This document shows positions 45,687-56,650 of a stretch of 64,000 bases of DNA, piece by piece; the first letter of the stretch is position 1; every line of letters starts with the position of its first letter. This stretch comes from Datura wrightii (taxonomy: Eukaryota > Streptophyta > Magnoliopsida > Solanales > Solanaceae). The DNA is taken from NCBI GenBank assembly GCA_035772735.1, contig JASDFA010000018.1, forward strand, positions 144,589,501 through 144,653,500, in the 5' to 3' direction. The notes under the pieces are model-generated. The model searched no databases and had not been told where the DNA came from. It worked only from the letters and a program-made list of their open reading frames with translations. The translations under genes were made by a program, and so were the position numbers.

Positions 45687-46561
45687 CTTTTCCTGCAGTT
45701 TTTTAGGTGTTTCCCAACGTCACCTTTTAGCTCTGGAATTTTAGCGTCTTCCGATCGACGTAGCTCCGCATGTTTAGAGTCATGCTGCTGACTGTTAGCT
45801 CTGCGTTTTAGCTGTTGTATCTCTTTGTCCATACTATCCACTTTTTTACAAAGTGTAGTAAGGAGATTGAGTATTTGTTCCATTTTATCTTTTCCTCCTT
45901 CTGTATTTGTATCTGGAGAGGTAGTCTGCAATTGTATTTCTTTCAGTTTTGACAATCTCAATTGTAAATGAAAAATTTAGTATATTTAAAACTAATCTTC
46001 TTATTTCTTTTGTTGTGACTGAATCTTCTACCTTTTTAGTTATCCACCATTTAACTTGTGTATTATCTGTTCTAACAATAAATTTGTTATAAACAATATA
46101 TGGTTCAAATGCTAATAAACATTTATATAATGCAAATAATTCTTTTCTATTTATCTCCCATTTTATTTGTGGTTCAGTATATGACCCTGAGTAGTATCTA
46201 CAATGGTGTTCTATCTTTTCATTTTTATATCTATATTTTAATACTCCTCCATAGCTGTGGTCACTAGAATCTGTTTCTACTATATAACTAAACTGTCTAT
46301 TTTTGTCTGGAAAATATAGTTTTGGTAGGTTTTTACACATGTCCTTTATCTTTTTTATATGGTTTCTATCTTTTTCATCAAAATAGTTTTCTATGTCCTT
46401 TTTTAATTTTTTCTGTAATGGTTTTAGGTTTTCTGCTAATTTTGGTATATACTCTCGTACTTGGTTAACTAGTCCTTTTTATTTTATATCTATGATCTTC
46501 ATCTAATAGGTACGAATTCATTTTTTGAATTTTTTCTAAACATAATATTCCTCTAATCTCT
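45687..46561 (-). repeat. EPRV inverted fragments
   Basis: Minus-strand copy of about 43545-44373 (end of RNase H and start of the transactivator), lacking about 48 bp equivalent to 44314-44360. From about 46476 it joins an inverted copy of about 38336-38415 (leader and ORF a start). The RNase H part is open on the minus strand (46340-45885) but is a fragment. Confidence 0.88.
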
Positions 46562-47530
46562 TAGTTCTTAGAAAGGTGGTGGAGGCTTTCTCCCAAGTGG
46601 GAGATGGGGTGCTCCGTTATCAGGGCAGATTGTGCGTGCCAGATGTTGATGAGTTAAGACAGCAGATTTTGGATGAGGCACACAGCTCAAGGTATTCCAT
46701 TCACCCTAGTGCTACTATAATGTACCGTGATTTGAGGGACATTTACTGGTGGAATGACATGAAAAGAGACATTGCCAAATTCGTAGCTAAGTGCTCGAAC
46801 TGCCAGCAGGTCAAGATAGAACACCAGAGACCGGGAGGTATGACCTAGGATATCAGCATACCCACCTAGAAGTGGGAAGAAGTAAATATTGACTTCATTA
46901 GGGGTCTACCTCGGACTCGTCGACAACATGAATCAATCTGGGTAATAGTAGACCAAATGACTAAGTCAACATATTTCCTCCCAGTTAAAACCACACATTC
47001 AGTTGAGGATTATGCTAAACTTTATATTCAGGAGCTGGTTAGACTTCATGGGGTGCCATTAGCTATTATTTCAGACAGGGGTACCCAGTTCACCTCTTAT
47101 TTCTGGAAATCTTTTCAGAAGTGACTTGGCACTCAGGTCAACCCAGTACAACTTTTCACCTGCATATAGATGGGCAAGCTGAGCGAGCTATTCAGACTCT
47201 ATAGGATATGCTAAGAGATTGCGCGATCGATTTTAAGGGTAATTGGGATGACCATCTGCCTCTTATCAAATTTGCATACAACAACAGCTACCATTCCAAC
47301 ATTCAGATGGCCCCGTTTGAGGCATTGTATGGTAGAAGGTGTAGATCTCCTATAGGATGGTTTGAAGTTGGAGTAGCTACTTTGATAGGGCTAGACTCGG
47401 TTCATGAGGCAACGCAGAAATTTCAGCTCATCCAAGAAATGTTAAAAACAACTCAGAGCCGCCAGAAATCTTATGTCGATGTATGGAGAAGAGAGTTGGA
47501 GTTTGCAGTTGATGATTGGGTGTAACTGAA
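46562..47530 (+). pseudogene. element C integrase, zinc and catalytic domains
   Basis: Starts VLRKVVEAFSQVGDGVLRYQ. The zinc-binding HSSRYSIHPSA ... CSNCQQVK segment is at about 46680-46815. The core shows INFIRGL-like DFIRGLPRTR, then IISDRGTQFTSYFWKS, a frameshift/stop area near 47125-47205, and NNSYHSNIQMAPFEALYGRRCRSPIGWFE (about 47278-47370). Roughly 30 codons expected between RNase H and this point are missing at the EPRV junction. Confidence 0.88.
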
Positions 47531-47940
47531 AATTTCACCCATGAAAGGGGTAATGAGTTTTGGAAAGAAGGGGAAGTTCAATCCAAGATATGTGGGACCT
47601 TATCAAATTTTGAGGCGTATTGGCAAGGTAGCATATGAGCTAGAGTTACCTTCAAAACTAGCATCTATATATCCAGTTTTCCACGTATCAGTCTTGAAAA
47701 AGTGTATCGGAGATCAAACCTCTGTGGTGCCATTGGATAGTGTGGCAGTCAAGGATAGTCTCACCTACGAGGAGGTACCAGTCCTAATCCTAGAACGTCA
47801 GGTTCGTAGATTGAGGAATAAGGAAATAGCTTCAGTCAAGGTTTTATGGAGGAATCAGCAAGTTGAAGGAGCCACATGGAAGGCCTAAGCAAATATGAGA
47901 GCCAAATGCCCACACTTTTTCTCTACCGACTCTGTTGTAG
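47531..47940 (+). pseudogene. element C integrase GPY/F module and chromodomain-like tail
   Basis: KGVMSFGKKGKFNPRYVGPYQILRR carries the GPY module. YPVFHVSVLKKCIGD follows, then VPVLILERQVRRLRNKEIASVKVLWRNQ and VEGATWKA, the chromodomain-type tail of Tekay/Del elements, which is thought to steer integration to heterochromatin. Open over 47541-47888 except for a terminal TAA. Confidence 0.88.
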
Positions 47941-48154
47941 TTGATATGTGAATTTTGTTGTAAGACCTGAACTAGTTGTTGAATTCAGTTCATGTAACTA
48001 AATTTTCTTTCTGAATTTGGTTGTGTTTATTGAAAGCGAAATTGACTTTAGTTATATTCTCTGAAATGGAGGTAGTCATTTCGGTCGTTTGACAGCTGTA
48101 TGAGCAGTATTTTAATACCTTGATTGTTATTTTTCTGGTTTCTATTAGTTTTCT

Positions 48155-48190
48155 AACATTCGAGGATGAATGTTTCCGAAGGGGAGATAT
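48155..48190 (+). promoter_or_regulatory. element C hairpin and polypurine tract
   Basis: AACATTC-GAGGAT-GAATGTT (48155-48174) is a perfect 7-bp stem; CGAAGGGGAGATAT then abuts the 3' LTR. The same hairpin occurs at the equivalent place in elements G and E. Confidence 0.88.
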
Positions 48191-50729
48191 TGTAATGCCC
48201 CAGAAGCTCAAAATCAGTATCTAGGACATAGATTAAAAAATTTGGAAAATTGCAGATATATTGCCGAACGACAAACCTTAGGAGTCGTTAAGGGACACAA
48301 CGACTCGTCAGATCAACCATGAGATGGAGGCCAAGAGTTTATACTTGTATTCTTAACGGATGACACCACGAGTCATTATTAGGCTCTACGACTCGTTATG
48401 TCGCCTGTTGTCAAACCGGAGTTCAGAAATATAAGCAAATTACAATGTACTTGACGGAAGGTCACCATAAGTCGTGATCAGTAGTAACGAGTCGTCATGT
48501 GCTTCATTTCCAATCCTTTCTGACCTTCTTACAAGTGTACCTGATGGACGACATGATGAATTGTTCCCAGTCATGACGACTCGTCATGTGCCCATCAAGA
48601 GTCAGTAGAAATTTCTCTAGTGAACTTCACGGGAGGACCCCATGACTCGTTAGACCCAGTAATGACTCGTTAGGTCACCCGTTTGGGGCACCTGCAGTTT
48701 TTCCCTGTGAATTTCTAAGGGCTAATTAGTAATTTCCCATTCTCCCAAGCATGAAACCACGTCGTTTTGACTTCGGTTTCAAACATTTTAGTGGGGGTAA
48801 TGGGTCATTTTTTTCATTCCCCACTCTAGCACTCAGAAAAATAGACAGAAAGCTCTCTCAGGAATTCTCAGAGCAAGAGCTAGGGTAGCCTCCTTCTCCT
48901 CAATTTCCCAAGATTTTCGTGGGTTCTCCATCAGGTATGTGGGGTTTTAGCAAGGGGAATATCCTTCCCTTGCGTCCCCAAAGTTCTCTTCAATTTCTTC
49001 TATCAGTTTGAAGCCCTGAGCTTTCGAGTGTGAGAAGCATTCATGTTTATTTTCGTTGATTTCCCTTAGAACGATGTTTATACTTATTGTTAATATAATC
49101 TCCATCAGTTCCTTATCAAATTATCAGTTTTATTACAAAGATGAATTTAAGAACTAACCTTCGGGTAATGATTTTAATTGTTCAGTTCTCTCTAGGGAAT
49201 GAAGGTTGAATTGGGCTTAATTTTCTAGAATTTCCTGTATATATATATATATATTGAGAAAATATTCCACTAACAAGAATGACTTTTGCTCTGGTAAATG
49301 AAATTCCCATAATTATATAAAGTTGCCTTATATTATGTAATTGTCCATGTTGTTGGAACTAATGAGATCTCTATTAGCTGCTTAGTAATTTAGTCAGTTA
49401 GAACTCAGAACTCTATTAGTCTAGTCTCAGTGAGAATCATATCTATCTAGCTTCAGTCAGATTTTTTTTGCAACCTCAGTGTTGTCCAGAAAGTGTCAAC
49501 AGATCAGTTTTACTCCAGTTTATTTACGAGGTGTCAGTGGTTCCTCTTAATTTTCAGACTCAGGTTCATATTTAAGTTATTTGGTCCATTAGGTGGTTAT
49601 GACATCCAATTATAGCTCTTACCATCCCCAGGACCCCAGTCTAGTTATTAGTTTTTCTGTAAACGGTTACGACGCTTCTAGATAAGAAGCTCTGACGAAT
49701 CTTAGAACCCAGTTTAAGAATCTGGTCCGATAAGGCTCTCAGGGTACATGCAGTTGTTCGTCCCTGACTAGTCTCGGGCCCCAGTTTCGAGCTATTAGCT
49801 TAGTAGTGTAGTTTAGGTTTTCCAGTGACAGAAGAACTTAGAACCGAGTCGGCCAAGGTTCCAGCACACCCAGGTTTCCAGAACTACGTTGCCAGCGTAG
49901 GTTACAGTATTACTTGTCCTGATTGGCCCCAGATATTTTCTTGATCACTCAATTCATGCCTTTATACCCTGGCAGGGTATATTGGGTCCTATTAGTGGGG
50001 TGTATACATCGGACTCCACGGCTATCTCACATGGTTATATGTCAGTTATAGACACTCCCACTAGTTAGTCCAGTCTAGTATCAAAATAAGCAGCTCAGTT
50101 CAGTACAATATCTCAGATTCAGTGTTTATGACTTAGGGCATGTCCTTGACCTTCAAACAGGGTCATCTTGACCATTTTAGATTATATCAGTAGTTCAGTT
50201 CAGTTTACCGTTGGTCATGGCATGTCAATGCAGTTCAGACTTTATATTCGGTATGTTTCTCCCACTTACTCAGTACATTCAAATTACTGATGCATGCTTT
50301 TCATGCTGTATCGTTTGATGATACAGCTGCAGGTTCTCAGTTTCAGCACAGATAGTTACTTCAGTTTCAGAGTATTCCATTTCAGCAGATCAGAGTGTGA
50401 GTCCTCATCATTCGAGGGCCTTATTTATTTACTTCAGTCGGTTATGGTTTTGTATAGACTTAGAGTTGGCTGGGGGCCTATCCCAACAACTCCTCAGTAG
50501 TTGGCTTTCAGACCAAACTTGTCTTTCAGAATTGTATTTCAAATGTATTGTTTCTTTCTCTACCTTTTAGTCTTTACATTTTCTTAAACTCATACATCCA
50601 TTATTTTAAAAAGTTTCGCTGTGCATGTTTACTTAGAATGTTAGTGTATGATAGACCAGGGGTTGACTTGGGGTCACTTTTAGCATCAAGTACCGTGTTA
50701 TGTCCAGCGTGTAGGCTCGGGGTGTGACA
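48191..50729 (+). repeat. element C 3' LTR
   Basis: 2,539 bp, TGTAATGCCC to GGTGTGACA, then the CTGAG duplication. Donor-like CAGGTATGTGGGG with GT at 48935. ACGACTCGT motifs lie at about 48290-48680, and a TA run at about 49237-49255. Confidence 0.95.
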
Positions 50730-50734
50730 CTGAG

Positions 50735-51606
50735 CTATTTTCAACCTTTCCCTAATAAGTTGAACTTTCACCATAGGCTCATGAACTTAATCCGATCCTA
50801 TCAACATAGCTTCACTGACATCAAACCGACCAATAGGCGATCTATATCTCCGCTCAGAAAGAGCCTCAAACGGAGCCATTTGAATGCTGGAATAGTAAGT
50901 GTTGTTATATGCAAACTCAATGAGAGGTAAATGATTATCCCAACCACCCTTGAAATCAACCATACACACTCTCAATATGTCCTCAAGAGTCTGAATGGTC
51001 CGTTGAGCCTGACCATCTGTTTACGGGTGAAATGTTGTACTAAGCTTAACCTAAGTATCGAGTCCCTTCTGGAATGATCTCCAAAACTAGGAGGTAAACT
51101 GAGTACCTCTATCCGATATGATGGACAAGGACACCAAATGCAATCAAACTAGCTCCCGAATATACAACTTAGCATAATTCTGCTGAATCTGTAGTTTTGA
51201 CCGGTAGAAAATAAGCTGCTTTAGTCAACCTATCTACAACAACCCAAATAGAATCATACTGTCGACAAGTACGAGGCAACCCTGTGATGAAGTCCATATT
51301 GATTTCCTCCCACTTCCAAGTAAGGAAACTAATTTATTGAAGCATGCCTCCAAGTCTTTGATGTTCAACTTTCACCTGTATACAATTCATACACTTTGCC
51401 ACAAACTCTGCTATGTCCTTCTTCATGCCATTCCACTAAAAAAGTTCCTGTAGGTCATGGTATATCTTGGTGGGACCTGGATGTATGGAATATCTGTAAC
51501 TATGAGTCTCATGCAACATCTGCTCCGTCAAATCATCAACACCTGGTACACACAAACAACCTTGATATTATAGTACAACATGGGAGAAAACCTCCACCTT
51601 TTGATT
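50735..51606 (-). pseudogene. element E integrase, zinc and catalytic domains
   Basis: On the minus strand: HETHSYRYSIHPG and CMNC for the zinc domain (about 51380-51510), then WKWEEINMDFITGLPRTCRQ, VVDRLTKAAYFLPVKTT (about 51200-51310), and DNHLPLIEFAYNNTYYSSIQ near 50870-50945. Several stops. Element C interrupts it downstream. Confidence 0.85.
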
Positions 51607-52260
51607 TTATACTGCCTCCTTTAACTTTACTAAAATAGGATCCTTCTCTTGCCTAGCCTTGAGTTTGGTCACCATGAAAGATTCTGATCCATTCTGAACA
51701 ATGACACCACCATATGTCGAGTCAACAAGATGAACTCCTAATCGTGCAAGATGATGCACATCCTTCACTAACTTTTTCCGCTCCCTGTTTACATAGGACA
51801 CACATTCCATAGAAAGCCTGCTAAGAGTGTCTGCCACAACATTAGCCTTGCCCAAATGATAAAGGACACTCATGTCGTAATCTTTAAGAAGCTCCAACCA
51901 CGTCCTTTGACGTAGATTTAGGTCCTTCTAAGTAAATATGTACTGTAGACTTTTATGGTCCGTAAACACATCCACACGGACCCCGTACAGATAGTGTCTC
52001 CAAATCATCAAGTCAAATACTACTGATGCCAACTCAAGGCCGTGAGTCGAATATTTCTTCTCATGGACTTTCAGCTGCCTGGAAGCATAGGCTATAACCT
52101 TACTATGCTGCATTAATACACAACCAAGGCCAATCCTTGAGACATCATAATATACCACAAACCCATTGGTATCCTCAGGTAGAGTCTTCAACTCTAGGAA
52201 GCTCTTCTCACAGTCCTCCGACCACTGAAACTTCACTTTCTTCTCAGTCAACTTAGTCAA
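51607..52260 (-). pseudogene. element E RNase H and RNase H-integrase linker
   Basis: Minus strand 52260-51928: KVKFQWSEDCEKSFLELK, YYDVSRIGLGCVLMQ, IAYASRQLKVHEKKYSTHGLE, DVFTDHKSLQYIF. A stop follows, then 51897-51607 with YDMSVLYHLGKANVVADTLSR and a linker GGVIVQNGSESFMVTKLKAR. The linker is the part that element C lost at the EPRV junction. Confidence 0.88.
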
Positions 52261-52299
52261 CGGTGCTGCAATGGATGAAAATCCTTCAACAAGCCTCTA

Positions 52300-53216
52300 G
52301 TAGTATCAAGCTAGGCCTAAGAAACTCCTAATATCTGAAGGACTCACTGGTTTAGGACAATTCTTCATAGCTTCTATCTTCTGAGAGTCCACCTATACAC
52401 CCTCACTTGAAACCACATGTCCCAGAAATGCTACCGAGTTAGCATACAACTAGCGATCCTTAAGGGTCTATAGCACCACCCTTAAATGAGCGGCATGCTC
52501 CTCCTCTCTCCGAGAGTATATGAGGATATCATCTATGAACACAATCAGGAAGATGTCTAAATAGGGATTGAACACCCTGTTCATCAAATCCATAAAAGCT
52601 ACAGGAGCATTAGTTAGTCCAAAATACATAACTACAAACTCGTAATGATGATACCGAGTCCTGAAGGCTGTCTTCGGAATGTCATTCTCTCTAACCATGA
52701 CCTGATGATATCCGGATCCGATCTCTATTTTTGAAAAACACTTGGCATCCTCAAGTTGGTCAAACAAGTCGTCAATGTTGGGGAAGGGATACTTGTTCTT
52801 GATTGTGACCTTATTTAATTGCCGATAATCAATGCACATCCGGAGTGAACAATCCTTCTTTGGAAAAAGAGTACTGGTGCATACCATGGGGATTTTCTAG
52901 GTCAAACGAAACCCTTTTCTAAAAGATCCCTCAACTGATCCTTCAACTCCTTTAGCTCAGTTGGAGCCATTTTGTAAGAAGGAATAGATATAGGCTACGT
53001 ATCCGGTAGATGATCAATACCAAAATCGATCTCCCGCTCGGGAGGAATTCCCGGTAAATCATCTGGAAACACTTCTAGATATTCACACACTACATGAACT
53101 GACTGGATAGTCGGGGTTTTGCATGTAACATCCTTAATCCTAACTCGATGGTACACACAACCCTTAGAAATCATCTTTCTGACATTAAGGTAGGAAATGA
53201 AGCGACCTATAGGCAC
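52300..53216 (-). pseudogene. element E reverse transcriptase
   Basis: Minus strand: DLPGIPPEREIDFGIDHLPD (about 53000-53060), a frameshift near 52890, then LRMCIDYRQLNKVTIKNKYP, KIEIGSGYHQVMV and the catalytic FIDDILIYS at about 52500-52530, then the thumb/connection region with stops. Confidence 0.88.
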
Positions 53217-53590
53217 AGTTGAACTACCCTTCCACTATAGGACTGGCTCACCTAGAAATGAGAACTCTACCGCATGGGTTCTACAATTTACTAAGGCACA
53301 ACATGCCTATAGAAAATCCATGCAAAATATACCATCAAAACCTGTCATGGCTACTTCTACTAATCTGCTGAGGTGACTTTTTGAAGGACTATGATAGGGC
53401 AATTTCTGTATACCCATCGAGCTATAACAGAATCACCAATTGGAGTAGAGACTGAGAAGGGTTCTGATGGGAGTTTGGGACTGACTTTGAAACTACTATC
53501 AACATAGGGCATCACGAAATATAAAGTAGCCCCTAGATATAACAAAGCATATACATCAAGGTGTAATACTTGTAACATACCAGTGGCCAT
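53217..53590 (-). pseudogene. element E aspartic protease
   Basis: Minus strand LHLDVYALLYLGATLYFVMP, where the catalytic aspartate of the usual DSGAT is replaced by tyrosine (YLGAT), then VYRNCPIIVLQKV. The second half is broken by stops. Confidence 0.8.
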
Positions 53591-54292
53591 TTTTGGAGAG
53601 GCCTCCTACTCCTGAAGAGATGTGAGGGCATAGAATATGTTCTAATGCCGACCATCACCTGCACTAGTAGAGGCACCCTGCTAAGCTAAGTGTGCTGGTG
53701 GGGCTACTAAACTAGTGGCTGGGTCTCGGCCTCTACCATAGCCCTGTGTAGCTGCTGGACAATCTCTAAGCATATGTCTGGGCTTCCCACATCTGAAACA
53801 AGAAACTGTACCTGCTAGGCACTGGCCAGTTTGCCTCTTGCCACACCTGTCACAACCTGGAATGCTGAGCTCTATGGACCTACTACCCTAACCTTGAAAT
53901 CCTAACGCTAGTCCCCTCTCATCGCACCTAGCTCTGGATAACACACTTGCTGCTGATGGCGCTGGGGCTGATGATCTCTAGTGGGACTGCTGATAATGCG
54001 CACCACCAGACCTCTACTGGGAAAACCCAAAACTTTTGGTCCTGGCCCTCTTGGCCTCTCTCTCCCGCTCACTCACCTGTACCGCCTATATCTACTAGGC
54101 ATACAGAACCAACCACGAGAAGTCCATATCCTGGTGAAGCATAGTGGTTCTGTAATCCTTGACCAAATTGTCTGCTATCGCATGTATGAACCTGCTCACT
54201 CCAGCCCTCTGATTTTCTACCATCTCTGGTGCATATTTGGACAGACGGGTGAACTCTAAAGCGTATTACTAGACCGACATGTTTTTCTACCT
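53591..54292 (-). pseudogene. gag: element E gag, C-terminal part with zinc knuckle
   Basis: A CFRCGKPRHMLRDCP-type knuckle on the minus strand at about 53760-53808, preceded by a second cysteine-rich segment near 53820-53850. The Gag core segment (NMSV, VVRF..., MVENQRAGVSRFIHAIADN) is at about 54060-54290. Separated from the N-terminal part by a solo LTR. Confidence 0.8.
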
Positions 54293-55900
54293 TGATGTTG
54301 CCCAAATTACACCTCGTAATGAGATATAAAGCAGTCGATGTCAAATATAGAACCCAGCGATGGTTGGGGTCGAATCCCACGAGGAATATGACAAGAACTT
54401 TAGTTAATGCGTTTAGCTACTATTATTTGCTTACTTATTTTCTGAGGGGAAAAATTATAACACAAAATAATGAAAAGTAGTAGAGAACAATGAGTAAAAT
54501 CCTTGATTAAATTCAATTGTATTCTAAAAGTAAATTGACTAGGATTATGTTCCCCATGACTTTATAACTACAAGGCGTTTTATACTAGTGATCTATTCCG
54601 GTGCTTAGCATGCAATATTGGTAAGTTAACTTCACCTAAATGGTTGGTCCCCTGTTTAGATGATAATAACTGCACAACTTGATCTGTAAACGGGTGTACA
54701 CTTAATTAACCCTTATCCTTAATATCGGATAAGCTATTTCCGAACAAGGTCAAGCTATTAGATGAGGGTTGATAGCCTCAAATCTCTGTTGTTAAACCCT
54801 TTTTCAATTCATTATTCCCCTTGATCCAATGAGTAAGAAGAAGGCAAATTCCAACATTTGCAACCACAAAGAAGCAATTAAAATGAGGGGAAAAATAATA
54901 CATGCATAAATCCCGTTCAAGATTCACTAAGTATTTTTATTTATGTGTATTAATTCATCATGGTTCCCACTACCCTAGTTATGAGTTTAATTACTCATGC
55001 TTGAAGAATCACAATACAAATTAGAGAATAAATCATAATTGCAGTTCACAATAGTTTGTACAAGAAACCACACGTATTGAATAAACCAACAAGAACCTAA
55101 GAAAATTACTCCATAGTTGTTTGAATTCCCAAATTCAAGAACAAAATTATCAAACTTGTTTCTTGAACCATGATGATAATCCACAACTTCAATAATATAG
55201 TCAAAAAGTTGTATATTTAGCAATCCTATAAAATAAAACTACATAAAGTATTTATAGACTCAAATAAAATTCTTTCGTAAATACAAATGAAATGTAGGTC
55301 GGCAGTGCCAATGGGTCTGGTAACGACTCTTTAGATCCCCTAACAAGTCGTGGCAAGTAGGAATTGCTCGAGCTCAGATTAGTATCCCTTCTGGACAATG
55401 GGTCACCTAACGCCTCATTAAGTTATTGCATGAGTCGTTAGGTCCCTCGTGACTTCAACTTCTTGAAACTTCTATTGTTGAGGATGACTACACCTTCTTG
55501 GTCACGACGAGTCGTTAAGTCTCGACTCGTTGAGTCTTCCGTTGTGTCCCTAGGTATTTTTCATCAGTTTTTCTCTCCTTGTCCTCATGACCCTCTTGGC
55601 GACTAACTCCCAGACCTGATGAATCGTGCCTTCAACTTGTGGTCACCACTAGTAGGTTACACTTTAACTTGTCTTTTTCCAACGACTCCAGGAGATAGTC
55701 GTCCAATGAAACGATGACTCATCACCTGGTTGGCAGTCCACACTTAGCCTAATTTTAGCCTCATTATGCCTATTTCACTATCTGAACCTGTTTTCCTGCA
55801 AAACTCAACAAAGACACATCATATCTATTTAAACATACTAGAAATTTTTATATTTTCTTAGTTTTAAGTGTCGAAAGTGCCGTAAAATCACGACACATCG
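54293..55900 (-). mobile_element. solo LTR of the element B family
   Basis: 1,608 bp, exactly the length of the element B 5' LTR and collinear with it (TGATGTTGCCCAAATTACAC at one end, GACACATCG at the other). Flanks TACCT (54288-54292) and TGCCT (55901-55905) are a 5-bp duplication with one change. It is inserted in the gag of element E. A solo LTR arises by recombination between the two LTRs of a full element. It has ACGACTCGT motifs at about 55310-55740. Confidence 0.9.
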
Positions 55901-56441
55901 TGCCTCAAGTTCACAAATTTAGCTTCTTTGATCACATTCATCTCTTGGGGAAAAATCGATACGAAAATGCAGTATGAAACTCATCCCAACCAATGGGACC
56001 TGCTTCAACTGCCCTACTATCCTTCCACTGCCTGAACCAGACATGGGCAACCCTTTTCAACTGATAAGAGGCACGATCTACTCACTTCTTCCCTGTCACC
56101 CCTATGATTTGGGTAATCTTTTGAATCTCATCAATAAAGTCGTGTGAATCCTCGTCCACCCTTGACCAGAGAAACTCCGTAAGGTGCATCCTAAGAAAGT
56201 CCCTGACTCTTGCCGCTGCCGCATTCCCAATCTAGGGAACATGCGCTACTGCCTGCTGGTTGACCTAGGCAGTCAATTCCTGTGCTAGCATCTGGATGTC
56301 TGCCCTAAACTCTGCATGGGAAACATGCTCGAGCACATGATCGTCGGGGGCTAGTGGAGCCTGTTGGTGCCCATTCCCAATTCTATTCTAATGGCAATTT
56401 CCGTTCCTGTTTCTTCTTCCATTAACTCGAAAAAGAGGCAT
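55901..56441 (-). pseudogene. gag: element E gag, N-terminal part
   Basis: ATG at 56441-56439 (minus): MPLFRVNGRRNRNGN, then a Gag core with GVTGKKWVDRASYQLKRVAHVWFRQWK-like sequence (about 56000-56100) and FPREMNVIKEAKFVNLR up to the solo LTR. Two or more stops. The 56442-56634 stretch to the right is untranslated leader. Confidence 0.82.
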
Positions 56442-56634
56442 GATTCAACATACGCGTATAGCATGAGTTAGAAGGACAGTATGACATTTCACCGCACGAT
56501 ATAGAACACGAAAGAAGGCTAGTTTCTAAAATGTTTTTTATCCTCTTCGCGATAAGTTTAGCATACTTCACACCCATGAAAAAGAATCTACATAATGCAG
56601 GTTTTAGACACCCTAGGAAACATCAAAACCTAAT

Positions 56635-56646
56635 GCTCTGATACCA
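56635..56646 (-). other. element E primer-binding site (tRNA-iMet)
   Basis: GCTCTGATACCA on the plus strand is the exact complement of TGGTATCAGAGC, four bases from the 5' LTR end. Confidence 0.9.
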
Positions 56647-56650
56647 AGTT

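Larger units (their letters stand above)
36222..46561 (+). mobile_element. endogenous pararetrovirus block (caulimovirid, solendovirus-like)
   Basis: About 10.3 kb of strongly A-rich sequence between the RNase H and integrase of element C. It has three parts: a mosaic of short fragments (36222-37720), one genome-length unit (37721-45686) and an inverted fragment (45687-46561). The gene content (capsid zinc knuckle, 30K movement protein, protease/RT/RNase H, transactivator) and the tRNA-Met primer site identify Caulimoviridae. The separate ORFs, the transactivator gene and the unit length of about 7,769 bp fit solendovirus or cavemovirus better than petuvirus or florendovirus. There is no target duplication. 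Confidence 0.9.
23257..50729 (+). mobile_element. element C: Ty3/gypsy chromovirus (Tekay/Del-like), interrupted
   Basis: Perfect target duplication CTGAG (23252-23256, 50730-50734). 5' LTR 23257-25638, tRNA-Met primer site, gag, protease, RT, RNase H, integrase with chromodomain-like tail, polypurine tract, 3' LTR 48191-50729. It is interrupted by element D (28145-35376) within the RT and by the EPRV block (36222-46561) between RNase H and integrase. All reading frames are broken. Confidence 0.95.

Noticed and set aside
45885..46340. Minus-strand RNase H frame as an independent viral gene
   Set aside because: It is an inverted copy of 43667-44116 with no RT part and no promoter, so it is part of the rearranged EPRV block.
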